From Macrostomum hystrix (lineage: Eukaryota; Platyhelminthes; Macrostomidae), in assembly GCA_950097015.1 (NCBI GenBank), contig CATNEN010000039.1, positions 1,240,001 through 1,304,000 on the forward strand: a stretch of 64,000 nt of DNA. The letters are read 5' to 3'. The translations under genes were made by a program, and so were the position numbers. The notes beneath the pieces are model-generated. The model was given only the letters and a program-made list of their open reading frames with translations. It did no database searches and was not told the origin of the DNA. Below are positions 1 to 10,851 of this stretch, piece by piece (position 1 is the stretch's first letter; the number at the start of each line of letters is the position of its first letter).

Positions 1-1455
1 GTAATGGGATCTGAATGTCTGGGAAGCTTAGAGTAATGGGATCTGAATGTCTGGGAAGCTTAGAGTAATGGGATTTGAATGTCTGGGAAGCTTAGAGTAA
101 TGGGATTTGAATGTCTGGGAAGCTTAGAGTAATGGGATCTGAATGTCTGGGAAGCTTAGAGTAATGGGATCTGAATGTCTGGGAAGCTTAGAGTAATGGG
201 ATTTGAATGTCCGGGAAGCTTAGAGTAATGGGATCTGAATGTCTGGGAAGCTTAGAGTAATGGGATCTGAATGTCTGGGAAGCTTAGAGTAATGGGATTT
301 GAATGTCTGGGAAGCTTAGAGTAATGGGATTTGAATGTCTGGGAAGCTTAGAGTAATGGGATTTGAATGTCTGGGAAGCTTAGAGTAATGGGATCTGAAT
401 GTCTGGGAAGCTTAGAGTAATGGGATCTGAATGTCTGGGAAGCTTAGAGTAATGGGATCTGAATGTCTGGGAAGCTTAGAGTAATGGGATCTGAATGTCT
501 GGGAAGCTTAGAGTAATGGGATCTGAATGTCTGGGAAGCTTAGAGTAATGGGATCTGAATGTCTGGGAAGCTTAGAGTAATGGGATCTGAATGCCTGGGA
601 GGCTTAGAGTAATGGGATTTGAATGTCTGGGAAGCTTAGAGTAATGGGATCTGAATGTCTGGGAAGCTTAGAGTAATGGGATCTGAATGTCTGGGAAGCT
701 TAGAGTAATGGGATCTGAATGTCTGGGAAGCTTAGAGTAATGGGATCTGAATGTCTGGGAAGCTTAGAGTAATGGGATCTGAATGTCTGGGAAGCTTAGA
801 GTAATGGGATCTGAATGTCTGGGAAGCTTAGAGTAATTGGATCTGAATGTCTGGGAAGCTTAGAGTAATGGGATCTGAATGTCTGGGAAGCTTAGAGTAA
901 TGGGATTTGAATGTCTGGGAAGCTTAGAGTAATGGGATTTGAATGTCTGGGAAGCTTAGAGTAATGGGATCTGAATGTCTGGGAAGCTTAGAGTAATGGG
1001 ATCTGAATGTCTGGGAAGCTTAGAGTAATGGGATTTGAATGTCTGGGAAGCTTAGAGTAATGGGATTTGAATGTCTGGGAAGCTTAGAGTAATGGGATTT
1101 GAATGTCTGGGAAGCTTAGAGTAATGGGATCTGAATGTCTGGGAAGCTTAGAGTAATGGGATCTGAATGTCTGGGAAGCTTAGAGTAATGGGATCTGAAT
1201 GTCTGGGAAGCTTAGAGTAATGGGATCTGAATGTCTGGGAAGCTTAGAGTAATGGGATCTGAATGTCTGGGAAGCTTAGAGTAATGGGATCTGAATGCCT
1301 GGGAGGCTTAGAGTAATGGGATTTGAATGTCTGGGAAGCTTAGAGTAATGGGATCTGAATGTCTGGGAAGCTTAGAGTAATGGGATCTGAATGCCTGGGA
1401 GGCTTAGAGTAATGGGATTTGAATGTCTGGGAAGCTTAGAGTAATGGGATTTGAA
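1..1455. repeat. 32-bp satellite array (about 45 units)
   Basis: A tandem array of a 32 bp unit fills the start of the window and probably continues to the left. Each unit starts GTAATGGGAT and carries one HindIII site (AAGCTT). Units are nearly identical and differ mainly by GGATCTG versus GGATTTG. A rarer variant (ATGCCTGGGAGG) sits at 591, 1295 and 1391, spaced 704 and 96 bp (22 and 3 units). No gene is seen in the array. It breaks off at about 1455 into single-copy sequence. Confidence 0.97.
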
Positions 1456-1917
1456 AAAATGATTAGGAAGCCCTTGCATTTGTTGGTGCTGATTCGTATA
1501 GCCAACAATGGGGGCTATCAGGTGCGGAACTCACCTCTCCCTCGGCTGTTTAAAGCGTGCCTGCTGCTCCTGTACTTGGCTTTCTTCGCTGCTTAATCGA
1601 ATTTCGTCATGCCGTGTTGCTGACTGACGCACCGCAATCATTTGTTTTATTTTTAACCAAGAACTTCATCACCACTTTTCACTGTTTTTCTAGCAAATTA
1701 TTTTTCTGCCTAACATCTTTTTGATAAAATTTATTATATTTAGCTGAGAAATGCATTTCTCTGGTTTTTCATGGACGAAAAAAAATTGGAGATTAAGGCT
1801 TGCGAATTGCCTTTTGAAACCGAAATCCAGTTTGCTGATGACTTTCTGAGACCTGGCTTCTCTGACAGCCTCTTTACTTGCGGAAGGACTTCAGCCATCT
1901 GAAACCTAGTGCTGTGT
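1456..1917. other. Single-copy spacer, no gene seen
   Basis: Non-repetitive sequence between two arrays. I see no convincing exon, RNA gene or mobile element on either strand. Confidence 0.6.
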
Positions 1918-2132
1918 TTTCTCTAGTTGTTATGGGCATTGCCCTGTAGTTCTGGTATATTCTTTAGTTGCTATGGTCATTTCCCTGCAGTTGTAGTGTA
2001 TTCTCTAGTTGCTATGGTCATTTCCCTGCAGTTGTAGTGTATTCTCTAGTTGCTATGAACATTTCCCTGCAGTTGTAGTGTATTCTCTAGTTGCTATGGT
2101 CATTTCCCTGTAGTTCTGGTATATTCTCTAGA
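1918..2132. repeat. 41-bp minisatellite (about 5 units)
   Basis: About five copies of a 41 bp unit containing TTCTCTAGTTGCTATGGTCA and TTTCCCTGCAG. The first and last copies share a variant ending (TAGTTCTGGTATA) and the middle ones have GCAGTTGTAGTGTA, so the outer and inner copies are of two types. Confidence 0.9.
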
Positions 2133-2140
2133 TTTTCATG

Positions 2141-5100
2141 GTCAGTGTTTATCATTCAGCGTTTGAGAATCATTGTTTATCAATCAGATCTTCAGAATCA
2201 TTGTCTATGATTCAGATCTTCAGAATCAGTGTTTATCATTCAGATCTTCAGAATCAGTGTTTATCATTCAGATCTTCAGAATCAGTGTTTATCATTCAGA
2301 TCTTCAGAATCAGTGTTTATCATTCAGATCTTCAGAATCAGTGTTTATGATTCAGATCTTCAGAATCAGTGTTTATCATTCAGATCTTCAGAATCAGTGT
2401 TTATCATTCAGATCTTCAGAATCAGTGTTTATCATTCAGATCTTCAGAATCAGTGTTTATCATTCAGATCTTTAGAATCAGTGTTTATCATTCAGATCTT
2501 CAGAATCAGTGTTTATCATTCAGATCTTCAGAATCAGTGTTTATCATTCAGGTCTTCAGAATCAGTGTTTATCATTCAGATCTTCAGAATCAGTGTTTAT
2601 CATTCAGATCTTCAGAATCAGTGTTTATCATTCAGATCTTCAGAATCAGTGTTTATCATTCAGATCTTCAGAATCAGTGTTTATCATTCAGATCTTCAGA
2701 ATCAGTGTTTATCATTCAGATCTTCAGAATCAGTGTTTATCATTCAGATCTTCAGAATCAGTGTTTATCATTCAGATCTTCAGAATCAGTGTTTATCATT
2801 CAGATCTTCAGAATCAGTGTTTATCATTCAGATCTTCAGAATCAGTGTTTATCATTCAGATCTTCAGAATCAGTGTTTATCATTCAGATCTTCAGAATCA
2901 GTGTTTATCATTCAGATCTTCAGAATCAGTGTTTATCATTCAGATCTTCAGAATCAGTGTTTATCATTCAGATCTTCAGAATCAGTGTTTATCATTCAGA
3001 TCTTCAGAATCAGTGTTTATCATTCAGATCTTCAGAATCAGTGTTTATCATTCAGATCTTCAGAATCAGTGTTTATCATTCAGATCTTCAGAATCAGTGT
3101 TTATCATTCAGATCTTCAGAATCAGTGTTTATCATTCAGATCTTCAGAATCAGTGTTTATCATTCAGATCTTCAGAATCAGTGTTTATCATTCAGATCTT
3201 TAGAATCAGTGTTTATCATTCAGATCTTCAGAATCAGTGTTTATCATTCAGATCTTCAGAATCAGTGTTTATCATTCAGGTCTTCAGAATCAGTGTTTAT
3301 CATTCAGATCTTCAGAATCAGTGTTTATCATTCAGATCTTCAGAATCAGTGTTTATCATTCAGATCTTCAGAATCAGTGTTTATCATTCAGATCTTCAGA
3401 ATCAGTGTTTATCATTCAGATCTTCAGAATCAGTGTTTATCATTCAGATCTTCAGAATCAGTGTTTATCATTCAGATCTTCAGAATCAGTGTTTATGATT
3501 CAGATCTTCAGAATCAGTGTTTATCATTCAGATCTTCAGAATCAGTGTTTATCATTCAGATCTTCAGAATCAGTGTTTATCATTCAGATCTTCAGAATCA
3601 GTGTTTATCATTCAGATCTTTAGAATCAGTGTTTATCATTCAGGTCTTCAGAATCAGTGTTTATCATTCAGATCTTCAGAATCAGTGTTTATCATTCAGA
3701 TCTTCAGAATCAGTGTTTATCATTCAGATCTTCAGAATCAGTGTTTATCATTCAGGTCTTCAGAATCAATGTTTATCATTCAGATCTTCAGAATCAGTGT
3801 TTATCATTCAGATCTTCAGAATCAGTGTTTATCATTCAGATCTTCAGAATCAGTGTTTATCATTTAGATCTTCAGAATCAGTGTTTATCATTCAGATCTT
3901 CAGAATCAGTGTTTATCATTCAGATCTTTAGAATCAGTGTTTATCATTCAGATCTTCAGAATCAGTGTTTATCATTCAGATCTTCAGAATCAGTGTTTAT
4001 CATTCAGGTCTTCAGAATCAGTGTTTATCATTCAGATCTTCAGAATCAGTGTTTATCATTCAGATCTTCAGAATCAGTGTTTATCATTCAGATCTTCAGA
4101 ATCAGTGTTTATCATTCAGATCTTCAGAATCAGTGTTTATCATTCAGATCTTCAGAATCAGTGTTTATCATTCAGATCTTCAGAATCAGTGTTTATCATT
4201 CAGATCTTTAGAATCAGTGTTTATCATTCAGGTCTTCAGAATCAGTGTTTATCATTCAGATCTTCAGAATCAGTGTTTATCATTCAGATCTTCAGAATCA
4301 GTGTTTATCATTCAGATCTTCAGAATCAGTGTTTATCATTCAGATCTTCAGAATCAGTGTTTATCATTCAGATCTTCAGAATCAGTGTTTATCATTCAGG
4401 TCTTCAGAATCAGTGTTTATCATTCAGATCTTCAGAATCAGTGTTTATCATTCAGATCTTCAGAATCAGTGTTTATCATTCAGATCTTCAGAATCAGTGT
4501 TTATCATTCAGGTCTTCAGAATCAATGTTTATCATTCAGATCTTCAGAATCAGTGTTTATCATTCAGATCTTCAGAATCAGTGTTTATCATTCAGATCTT
4601 CAGAATCAGTGTTTATCATTTAGATCTTCAGAATCAGTGTTTATCATTCAGATCTTCAGAATCAGTGTTTATCATTCAGATCTTTAGAATCAGTGTTTAT
4701 CATTCAGATCTTCAGAATCAGTGTTTATCATTCAGATCTTCAGAATCAGTGTTTATCATTCAGGTCTTCAGAATCAGTGTTTATCATTCAGATCTTCAGA
4801 ATCAGTGTTTATCATTCAGATCTTCAGAATCAGTGTTTATCATTCAGATCTTCAGAATCAGTGTTTATCATTCAGATCTTCAGAATCAGTGTTTATCATT
4901 CAGATCTTCAGAATCAGTGTTTATCATTCAGATCTTCAGAATCAGTGTTTATCATTCAGATCTTTAGAATCAGTGTTTATCATTCAGGTCTTCAGAATCA
5001 GTGTTTATCATTCAGATCTTCAGAATCAGTGTTTATCATTCAGATCTTCAGAATCAGTGTTTATCATTCAGATCTTCAGAATCAGTGTTTATCATTCAGA

Positions 5101-5473
5101 TCTTCAGAATCAGTGTTTATCATTCAGATCTTCAGAATCAGTGTTTATCATTCAGGTCTTCAGAATCAGTGTTTATCATTCAGATCTTCAGAATCAGTGT
5201 TTATCATTCAGATCTTCAGAATCAGTGTTTATCATTCAGATCTTCAGAATCAGTGTTTATCATTCAGGTCTTCAGAATCAATGTTTATCATTCAGATCTT
5301 CAGAATCAGTGTTTATCATTCAGATCTTCAGAATCAGTGTTTATCATTCAGATCTTCAGAATCAGTGTTTATCATTCAGATCTTCAGAATCAGTGTTTAT
5401 CATTCAGATCTTCAGAATCAGTGTTTATCATTCAGGTCTTCAGAATCAGTGTTTATCATTCAGATCTTCAGGT
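2141..5473. repeat. 28-bp satellite array (about 119 units)
   Basis: A near-perfect array of a 28 bp unit containing GTGTTTATCATTCAGATCTT, with one BglII site (AGATCT) per unit. Because 28 is not a multiple of 3 and the unit has no stop on the + strand, all three forward frames stay open for hundreds of codons; these ORFs are not genes. Marker variants recur exactly 756 bp (27 units) apart: AATCAATG at 3765, 4521 and 5277; CATTTAGATC at 3861 and 4617; TTTAGAATC near 3927 and 4683 and near 4207 and 4963. This shows duplication of 27-unit blocks. Confidence 0.97.
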
Positions 5474-7096
5474 TAGTGTATGAAATATCGCACAGTTAAT
5501 ATCTGCATTGTGTGTAAAGGACCCATTCTCCTGGAACACCATTGCAACCTTTAAAACACAGCATGCACATCGCCGTATCATCGAATTAGCTATTCCTGCT
5601 TGCCCTGTATATTATGATGGCTAATATACTTGTTACAGCGCGAAATATTCCATCCGTCTCCCTTGCTGCAATGCAATACCCACAATCACTAAAAGTCAGA
5701 TTTAAAATTCGGAGCTTTGGCAAACGAACAAAAGTACATTTGTGCGAGCCACTAGGCTGGAAGATAAGATGTGGATATACTCGTAATTACGATTCAGTGA
5801 TGGATATCGTGCGCCTTAGTCTGCTGTGTTCTGCTGCTGAATTTCTGTCTGGCATTTTACCCAGCTGCTGGTGTAGCTTAGGACTTCACAAGTGACTTGT
5901 AAGGAATCCAATCTGCACTATTTAAGGCTTTACCCTGGTTAAACCAACGAGGCGTTGAAATCGAGTCTGCCTTTGGGTAAATCAAACCCGAATCCGGGAC
6001 TATATTTTTCAATATTTCAATACTATTTTTAATACAATAATTTTTATATCTTATTCGAGCTATAGATTAAGTCGCGTCTGTACGGTCTGTTATTTTTCAA
6101 AAGACGTCAGTAAACTAATAGGCTCGCACTCAAGAAAGCATAAGTTGGTTCGTGCTTCACAAAATAGTGCACTTTATATTAGAGCAATCTAGATTATTTA
6201 GCATGTAAAAATAGATGGAAGATATATGGGAAAAGCGTCAAGAGATTTCATATTTGAATATTTGATTATTTATAAGCAAGCCATTGAGCTGAGAAAATAT
6301 CAAGGATGACTAAAGTATCGTTCATAGTTTATCGTTACTTGTTCAAGTAGTCCTTCAAAAAGAAATGCTCGAAAGAAAAACTATAATATTGTCCTCATGA
6401 TCGACTGCAATCAATAATTCTAAGAACTGCATGTTTCTCTTTTTTGTTGAAATCGCTATTATTGACTGCAAACGGCATTTCATTTCTGATGTAAATGCTA
6501 AAAATCATAACAGTTTCAAAATAAAAATTTGAGCAGCGAAATAAGTAAGCTATAAGCATCGATTTGCATTTAGTTAATAATAAAATAAAAAAGGAAATAT
6601 AGCATTCTCGAATTCAATTGCGTCATCAACAACACGTTCACCTTCTACGGCTCGATCGTTACATCTTCATGTCGCGTCATAATAATGTTTTCAGAGTAAA
6701 ACATACATTTACTGACCTGTTCATTAGTTTATATATTTAACTCAATACTGCAATGGCCTTTCTTCAACAAAACGGAACTAAGTTGTGCTTGTTATAGTTA
6801 AAATTTAGAATATTTTCAAGCCCAACCACATAATCAATGTCTCTATCACCATAAAAATTTTATAGTACGAGCGTTAATAATGGTGCAGTAGTAGTCTACT
6901 CCTAGTACTGCACTAATACTTGGGTGCAGCATTGCCCTTAACCATATGTGCATCTTATTTAGTCATCGAAAACGACAAGTATACAGGAAAATTAGTAATA
7001 AAACTGAACAAACTTAAAACATACACAGGTATTTACGAGGCTTTTTCCTGTCGAACAACGAAAAAATGTAAACATATCGTCTACCTCTTCCTAAAG
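5474..7096. other. AT-rich intergenic sequence, no supported gene
   Basis: Single-copy, AT-rich DNA. An ATG-started 93-codon ORF at 5614-5895 has no recognisable domain, signal peptide or membrane segment, and I do not call it a gene. Confidence 0.5.
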
Positions 7097-7378
7097 TTAT
7101 TGGGCAGTGTTCTCTGTAGAGCGGGTCCTTGATTGAAGCCGCGCGAGGAAAACTAATACAACCACCAGAACAGCGATTGTTGCAACAGTCACTAGAATGA
7201 GTGCCATGATTTTTTCGCTTGTAGAGGTCCTCGGTACATCTAGCATACCAATCGATGATGTTGGTCCTGGTCCTGGCTGAGGGCTGCTATTTTTATCGCC
7301 ACTCTTTTGATCGAATTCTACAATTGCTTTAATAAACTGCAAAACCGTTCTATTTCGAGTATTCTGAGGCAGCTGCAT
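7097..7378 (-). CDS. Possible small single-pass membrane protein, 93 aa
   Basis: An ATG-started ORF of 93 codons. The first half is polar and includes a Pro/Gly/Ser stretch (QPGPGPTSS) near residues 34-42. Residues about 57-79 form one clear hydrophobic segment (IMALILVTVATIAVLVVV) followed by basic residues (ARLQSRTRS), the layout of a type III or tail-proximal single-pass protein with an N-terminal outside region. There is no cleavable signal peptide at the start. I do not recognise the family. It lies in AT-rich intergenic DNA with no neighbour within 1.5 kb. It could be a real short gene, the last exon of a longer one, or chance; the clean membrane segment is the only positive evidence. 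Confidence 0.35.
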   Translation of the reverse strand: MQLPQNTRNRTVLQFIKAIVEFDQKSGDKNSSPQPGPGPTSSIGMLDVPRTSTSEKIMALILVTVATIAVLVVVLVFLARLQSRTRSTENTAQ

Positions 7379-8875
7379 GACTGTTTTTGGCGATCGTTAG
7401 AGCAAGAAGTGCTTTTGGCTTTGGCGACTGCTTTTTCAAGTACTTATTGATCACGAGACGAGATATTTTTAATTATGCGCGATTTTTATTTCGCTGCTTT
7501 GTCAAACAAAATGAGCAAAACTGAATAAAAGATAACTATATTAACCAAACGTATAATACAGCACTGCGTATATATTTTTATATGAATCTTGTCGGTCATC
7601 TAGCATTCAACTTTGATCGCCACAAGATCGACGTGCCCGCAAAAACTCGAAAAAATTATTGGCCTGTTTTTAAAACTTGTTTTCTGGAGGCCTCTGCTTT
7701 AATTTAGTATTTCGATGCTTTTTAGTGTTCTTTGTACAAGTATTTGTTTTAATTTTCGATTACACAAGCCTATATTTCAGGCACAGTAGCACAATAAACA
7801 GCCGTGTTGACGACTCTTAGGCTACATCGAACATGCGCGACGGTCGCCTAATAGGCAACTCCGAACATGTTCTTTGTTCCGAGAACATGTTCTTTTAAAT
7901 TAATAAGGCTACTTAATGTATATTAATGAATTAATAACATGAAGAAAAAACTATGCCTTATGAAATTTATTGTAGTTAACATTGTTTCGCCCTTTGATAT
8001 TTGATATTTGACTTTTGATATTTCATATTGATATTCATTTAAGTCGATTGTCGAATATTGGGTTTGGTATAGTACTGGAAATTATAAAGGACATGCTTGT
8101 TTTTACATTGCTTCTATGACTTGGTGTATGGCTTTTTGTGGTATAGGATAGCAAAAATTACTTTAATTGCAATCAACAAGTTTCAAATTTTTTTAATTAT
8201 TCTAGTCATTTTTGTTTTAATATTCATGGCTAAGCGACTATAAGCTAGTATTATATTTTGTGCTGGTAGTAGCTTGGCTGAGTTGGCTTTGTCAATAACC
8301 TAGATTTCAGATTATAGTTATCACCCAATGTCTTTAGGTAGTTTGTTTGAATTCTCAAAATAGAACAGCAAACAAAATTACAAAAATGCCCAAAAAATGA
8401 AAAACTATATATTAAAAAGGAATATGTTAGGCCTTCAATTTCGATATATAAGCTCTCATGTGTAAACTTACAATAGACTAGCTATAGAAACTTTTTATAT
8501 ATTGGTAACATAAGTTGTCATAAGCTTAGTCTGATATTCAGATATTCAGCTTCTATCTCATTAAATTTGATATAGGCATAGCTAGCTAGCCATCACTATA
8601 TACAGCTAACTACCTACTAAATCTCTAAGTCTAATTGAACTAATATTTAGTTAATCTAGCTAGGTTTAAATAGGTTTATTTAAGTAAACTTTTGGTACAT
8701 ATTGAAGTAATTTTTTATTGTATTGATTGGATTTCATTTGTTTAGATATAGTCTATGCAGATTTACTTTCTAATAACTAGGTTTTGCTCATTTTTTATAT
8801 TAAAACTAAAGATTTCATAGTCTTACAAGCTATAAACAATTGCACTATTGAGTCAAATTAATCAATATATTTCAG
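7379..8875. other. AT-rich intergenic sequence upstream of the SPATA2-like gene
   Basis: About 1.5 kb of AT-rich single-copy DNA with no supported exon on either strand. It should hold the promoter of the + strand gene at 8892, but I see no clear TATA or initiator element to assign. Confidence 0.5.
8870..8875 (+). promoter_or_regulatory. Candidate splice acceptor upstream of the SPATA2-like start codon
   Basis: AATCAATATATTTCAG ends 17 bp before ATG 8892 and fits a 3' splice site. It could close a 5'UTR intron or receive a trans-spliced leader. No upstream exon is recognisable in the preceding AT-rich DNA. Confidence 0.4.
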
Positions 8876-8891
8876 CTGGTGGCCAATCCTC

Positions 8892-10156
8892 ATGGCTAAG
8901 ATGCCAGTGGATATTGAGATCATGAAGCAAAAAAGAATTGATTGGCTAAATAAACTAAAAAATGGCTGGCCTGAGGATTTTGATTCCTTTCACAATGAGG
9001 CTTGTCAACTTTTTGGACAGTTAAACAGCCAACCAACTCTGTATAACCTGTCTGTTCTTGGCACTGTAAAACAGGTGGGTGAAGAAAGTAGAACTTCAGA
9101 ACTCCAGAGAATGAAGTAGAACTTCATATTCTTTTATCTTTTCAGAGCCTTGGTCAGGTCAACTAATTAATTAATAGTGCTAATGGGATTGTGGATAAAG
9201 TGAAAACAGCCACTGAAGGTCAGGTAGGTGAAGAATAGGCAGCCACTGAAGGTCAGGTAGGTGAAGAATAGGCAGCCACTGAAGGTCAGGTAGATGAAGA
9301 ATAGGCAGCCACTGAAGGTCAGGTGGATGAAGAATAGGCAGCCACTGAAGGTCAGGTAGGTGAAGAATAGGCAGCCACTGAAGGTCAGGTATTTTATTTT
9401 CAGCGTTATTTTATATTATTATCCCAAGCATTTTATCAGAACGCAAACGTCCGTTCGCAGGCCGGCCAGCAGCCGGGTAGCAGCCAGGCCGCGGTCTCAG
9501 CGCTGCGCTGTCTGCAGCGCATGGCCTTCAACCTGTTGCAGTTCCCCTGGAAGGCGCAGCTGGCCACAGTTAGCGGATCCAGCGGCTTCGCTGTCCACCA
9601 GTTGCAACGGCTGCCGGGACACGCGGAGCTGCTGGCAGCAATGGGCTACTCGCTGAACTCTGACGGCGACTTTAAACTGACACAGCAGCTCGATGAGAGC
9701 AGCCTGCAAGTGCTGTTTGTCGATCTCGTGGCAGCTGAGCTCACGCTACCAAAGCTGCTGGCGTCATCCACGTCCTTGGCGAACGCGACGCCACGGGTGA
9801 CGGACGTTGGCCCGCAAGTTGTTGCTCAGCGAAACTTTGCCTTCGGCCGCGGTCAGTCTCAGCCATTTTCTGGCTCATCAACCATTTCGGACAGGGGGCG
9901 AGTGAATCCCGCGCTGCCGCAGATGACAGACATTAGCCTAACTAGCTCGCGCAGCGTTCCCTTTGGTCGCGGTCGGGCTCAGTCTGGCGCCGTCCCTTCG
10001 GATTGCCGATCTCCGGGTACCGTTGGCCGTTTGTGCAACAGTTGCAAAAAAATCCAATATATCAGGTTGCACCAAGCGACTGTAGAATTCTGCATTTGCG
10101 GCGCCGAACTGCCCATCAGCGAGAGGGACGGCCAGCCAATATATACTTACCTGTAA
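8892..10156 (+). CDS. SPATA2-like PUB-domain protein, exons 8892-9074 and 9404-10156
   Basis: Two exons joined in phase 0 (donor CAG|gtgggt at 9074, acceptor ttattttcag at 9403) give a 311-residue protein. Residues about 50-160 match the PUB region of vertebrate SPATA2: the block NLLQFPWK in the second exon parallels NLFLYPWK, followed by a G-F-V-type strand and a conserved MGY turn (AAMGYSLNSDG). The joined exons extend the match upstream of PUB (YFILLSQAFYQ), which supports the splice. The C-terminus has a short zinc-finger-like CNSC...CIC cluster near residues 280-300. SPATA2 is known to bridge the deubiquitinase CYLD to LUBAC through its PUB domain; that role here is inference. ATG 8892 is used because a tttcag acceptor lies 17 bp upstream (8870-8875). 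The protein is shorter than human SPATA2 (520 aa), mostly in the middle. Confidence 0.75.
9209..9391 (+). repeat. 33-bp minisatellite in the SPATA2-like intron, with donor-like sequence in each unit
   Basis: About 5.5 copies of a 33 bp unit containing GGTCAGGTAGGTGAAGAAT. The segment CAGGTAGGTGAAGAAT in every unit is nearly the same as the true exon 1 donor region at 9072-9087 (CAGGTGGGTGAAGAAA). The last partial unit runs directly into the acceptor at 9403. Confidence 0.92.
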
Positions 10157-10477
10157 TTTACCTCCATGCATGGCACCGGGATTTCACTGTGATTACTAGG
10201 AATCTTGTGGAAAATAGGAACCCGGATGAGGATCACAGTAGTCACTACAAGTCACTGCGCATTTCACGCTCTGTTTTTCACCTGTACATTGGTGCAGATT
10301 TATAGTTTTATATCTTTTTATAGATTTCAGCAGTGTAGCTGAGTACCTTTTATGTATAAAGTGAAGATTGCTCAAGTATACTATATATCTCACAGTATGA
10401 GAACGATCTTAATAAGCAACGACACTTGTTTGCTACGGAAATTAATGTTCACTTTGTCATTTTCCTAAATTCCTGAA
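10157..10477. other. 3' flank of the SPATA2-like gene
   Basis: Single-copy sequence between the SPATA2-like stop codon and a SINE fragment. It presumably holds the 3'UTR; no AATAAA is evident close to the stop. Confidence 0.4.
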
Positions 10478-10680
10478 CAGCCGCAGCTATTGCTGTTCAG
10501 TCCATGGACTGGGACCGCCACACAAGCCCATTTACAGCTCAGTGAACTGAAGCACAAGGCAAATATGTGGAAGTAGTGTTTTGTACGCAGATTTTCTCCT
10601 GAGGCTAGAAGCTTTCTGACAGGTTGAACGCCAGTGACAGGTTGGCACCACATACTTGTGCACAGCATTTATTGTTTAGG
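10478..10680 (-). mobile_element. tRNA-derived SINE, body fragment (family 1)
   Basis: Read on the minus strand this matches the body of the SINE at 31862-32152: a TGCTTCAGTTCACTGAGCTG core, TAAATGGGC, then CAGTCCATGGACTGAACAGC. The tRNA-like head is missing or too decayed to see. It lies between the convergent SPATA2-like and CZIB genes; TTTATT at 10668-10673 could serve as a minus-strand AATAAA for CZIB. Confidence 0.6.
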
Positions 10681-10851
10681 ACACAATCAGAATAATTATT
10701 TGCTTATACTCACAGTGTATTCAATTCAATTTGCGCATTCGCATCAATACAGTCATTTGTCTCTTAAGTCTACTTAAAGTAGCAAAAGATATTGAGAAAA
10801 ACTGGTGCTTCAGTTATTTTAAGTCTGCTGCTCTCATATCAGCCATGCCGC

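Noticed and set aside
2173-5499. Long + strand ORFs of up to 520 codons with repeated FRISVYHSDLQNQCLS peptides
   Set aside because: They are the three frames of a stop-free 28 bp satellite; no start context, domain or codon pattern supports translation.
5614-5895. 93-codon ATG-started ORF
   Set aside because: No domain, no membrane or signal segment, isolated in AT-rich DNA; could be chance.
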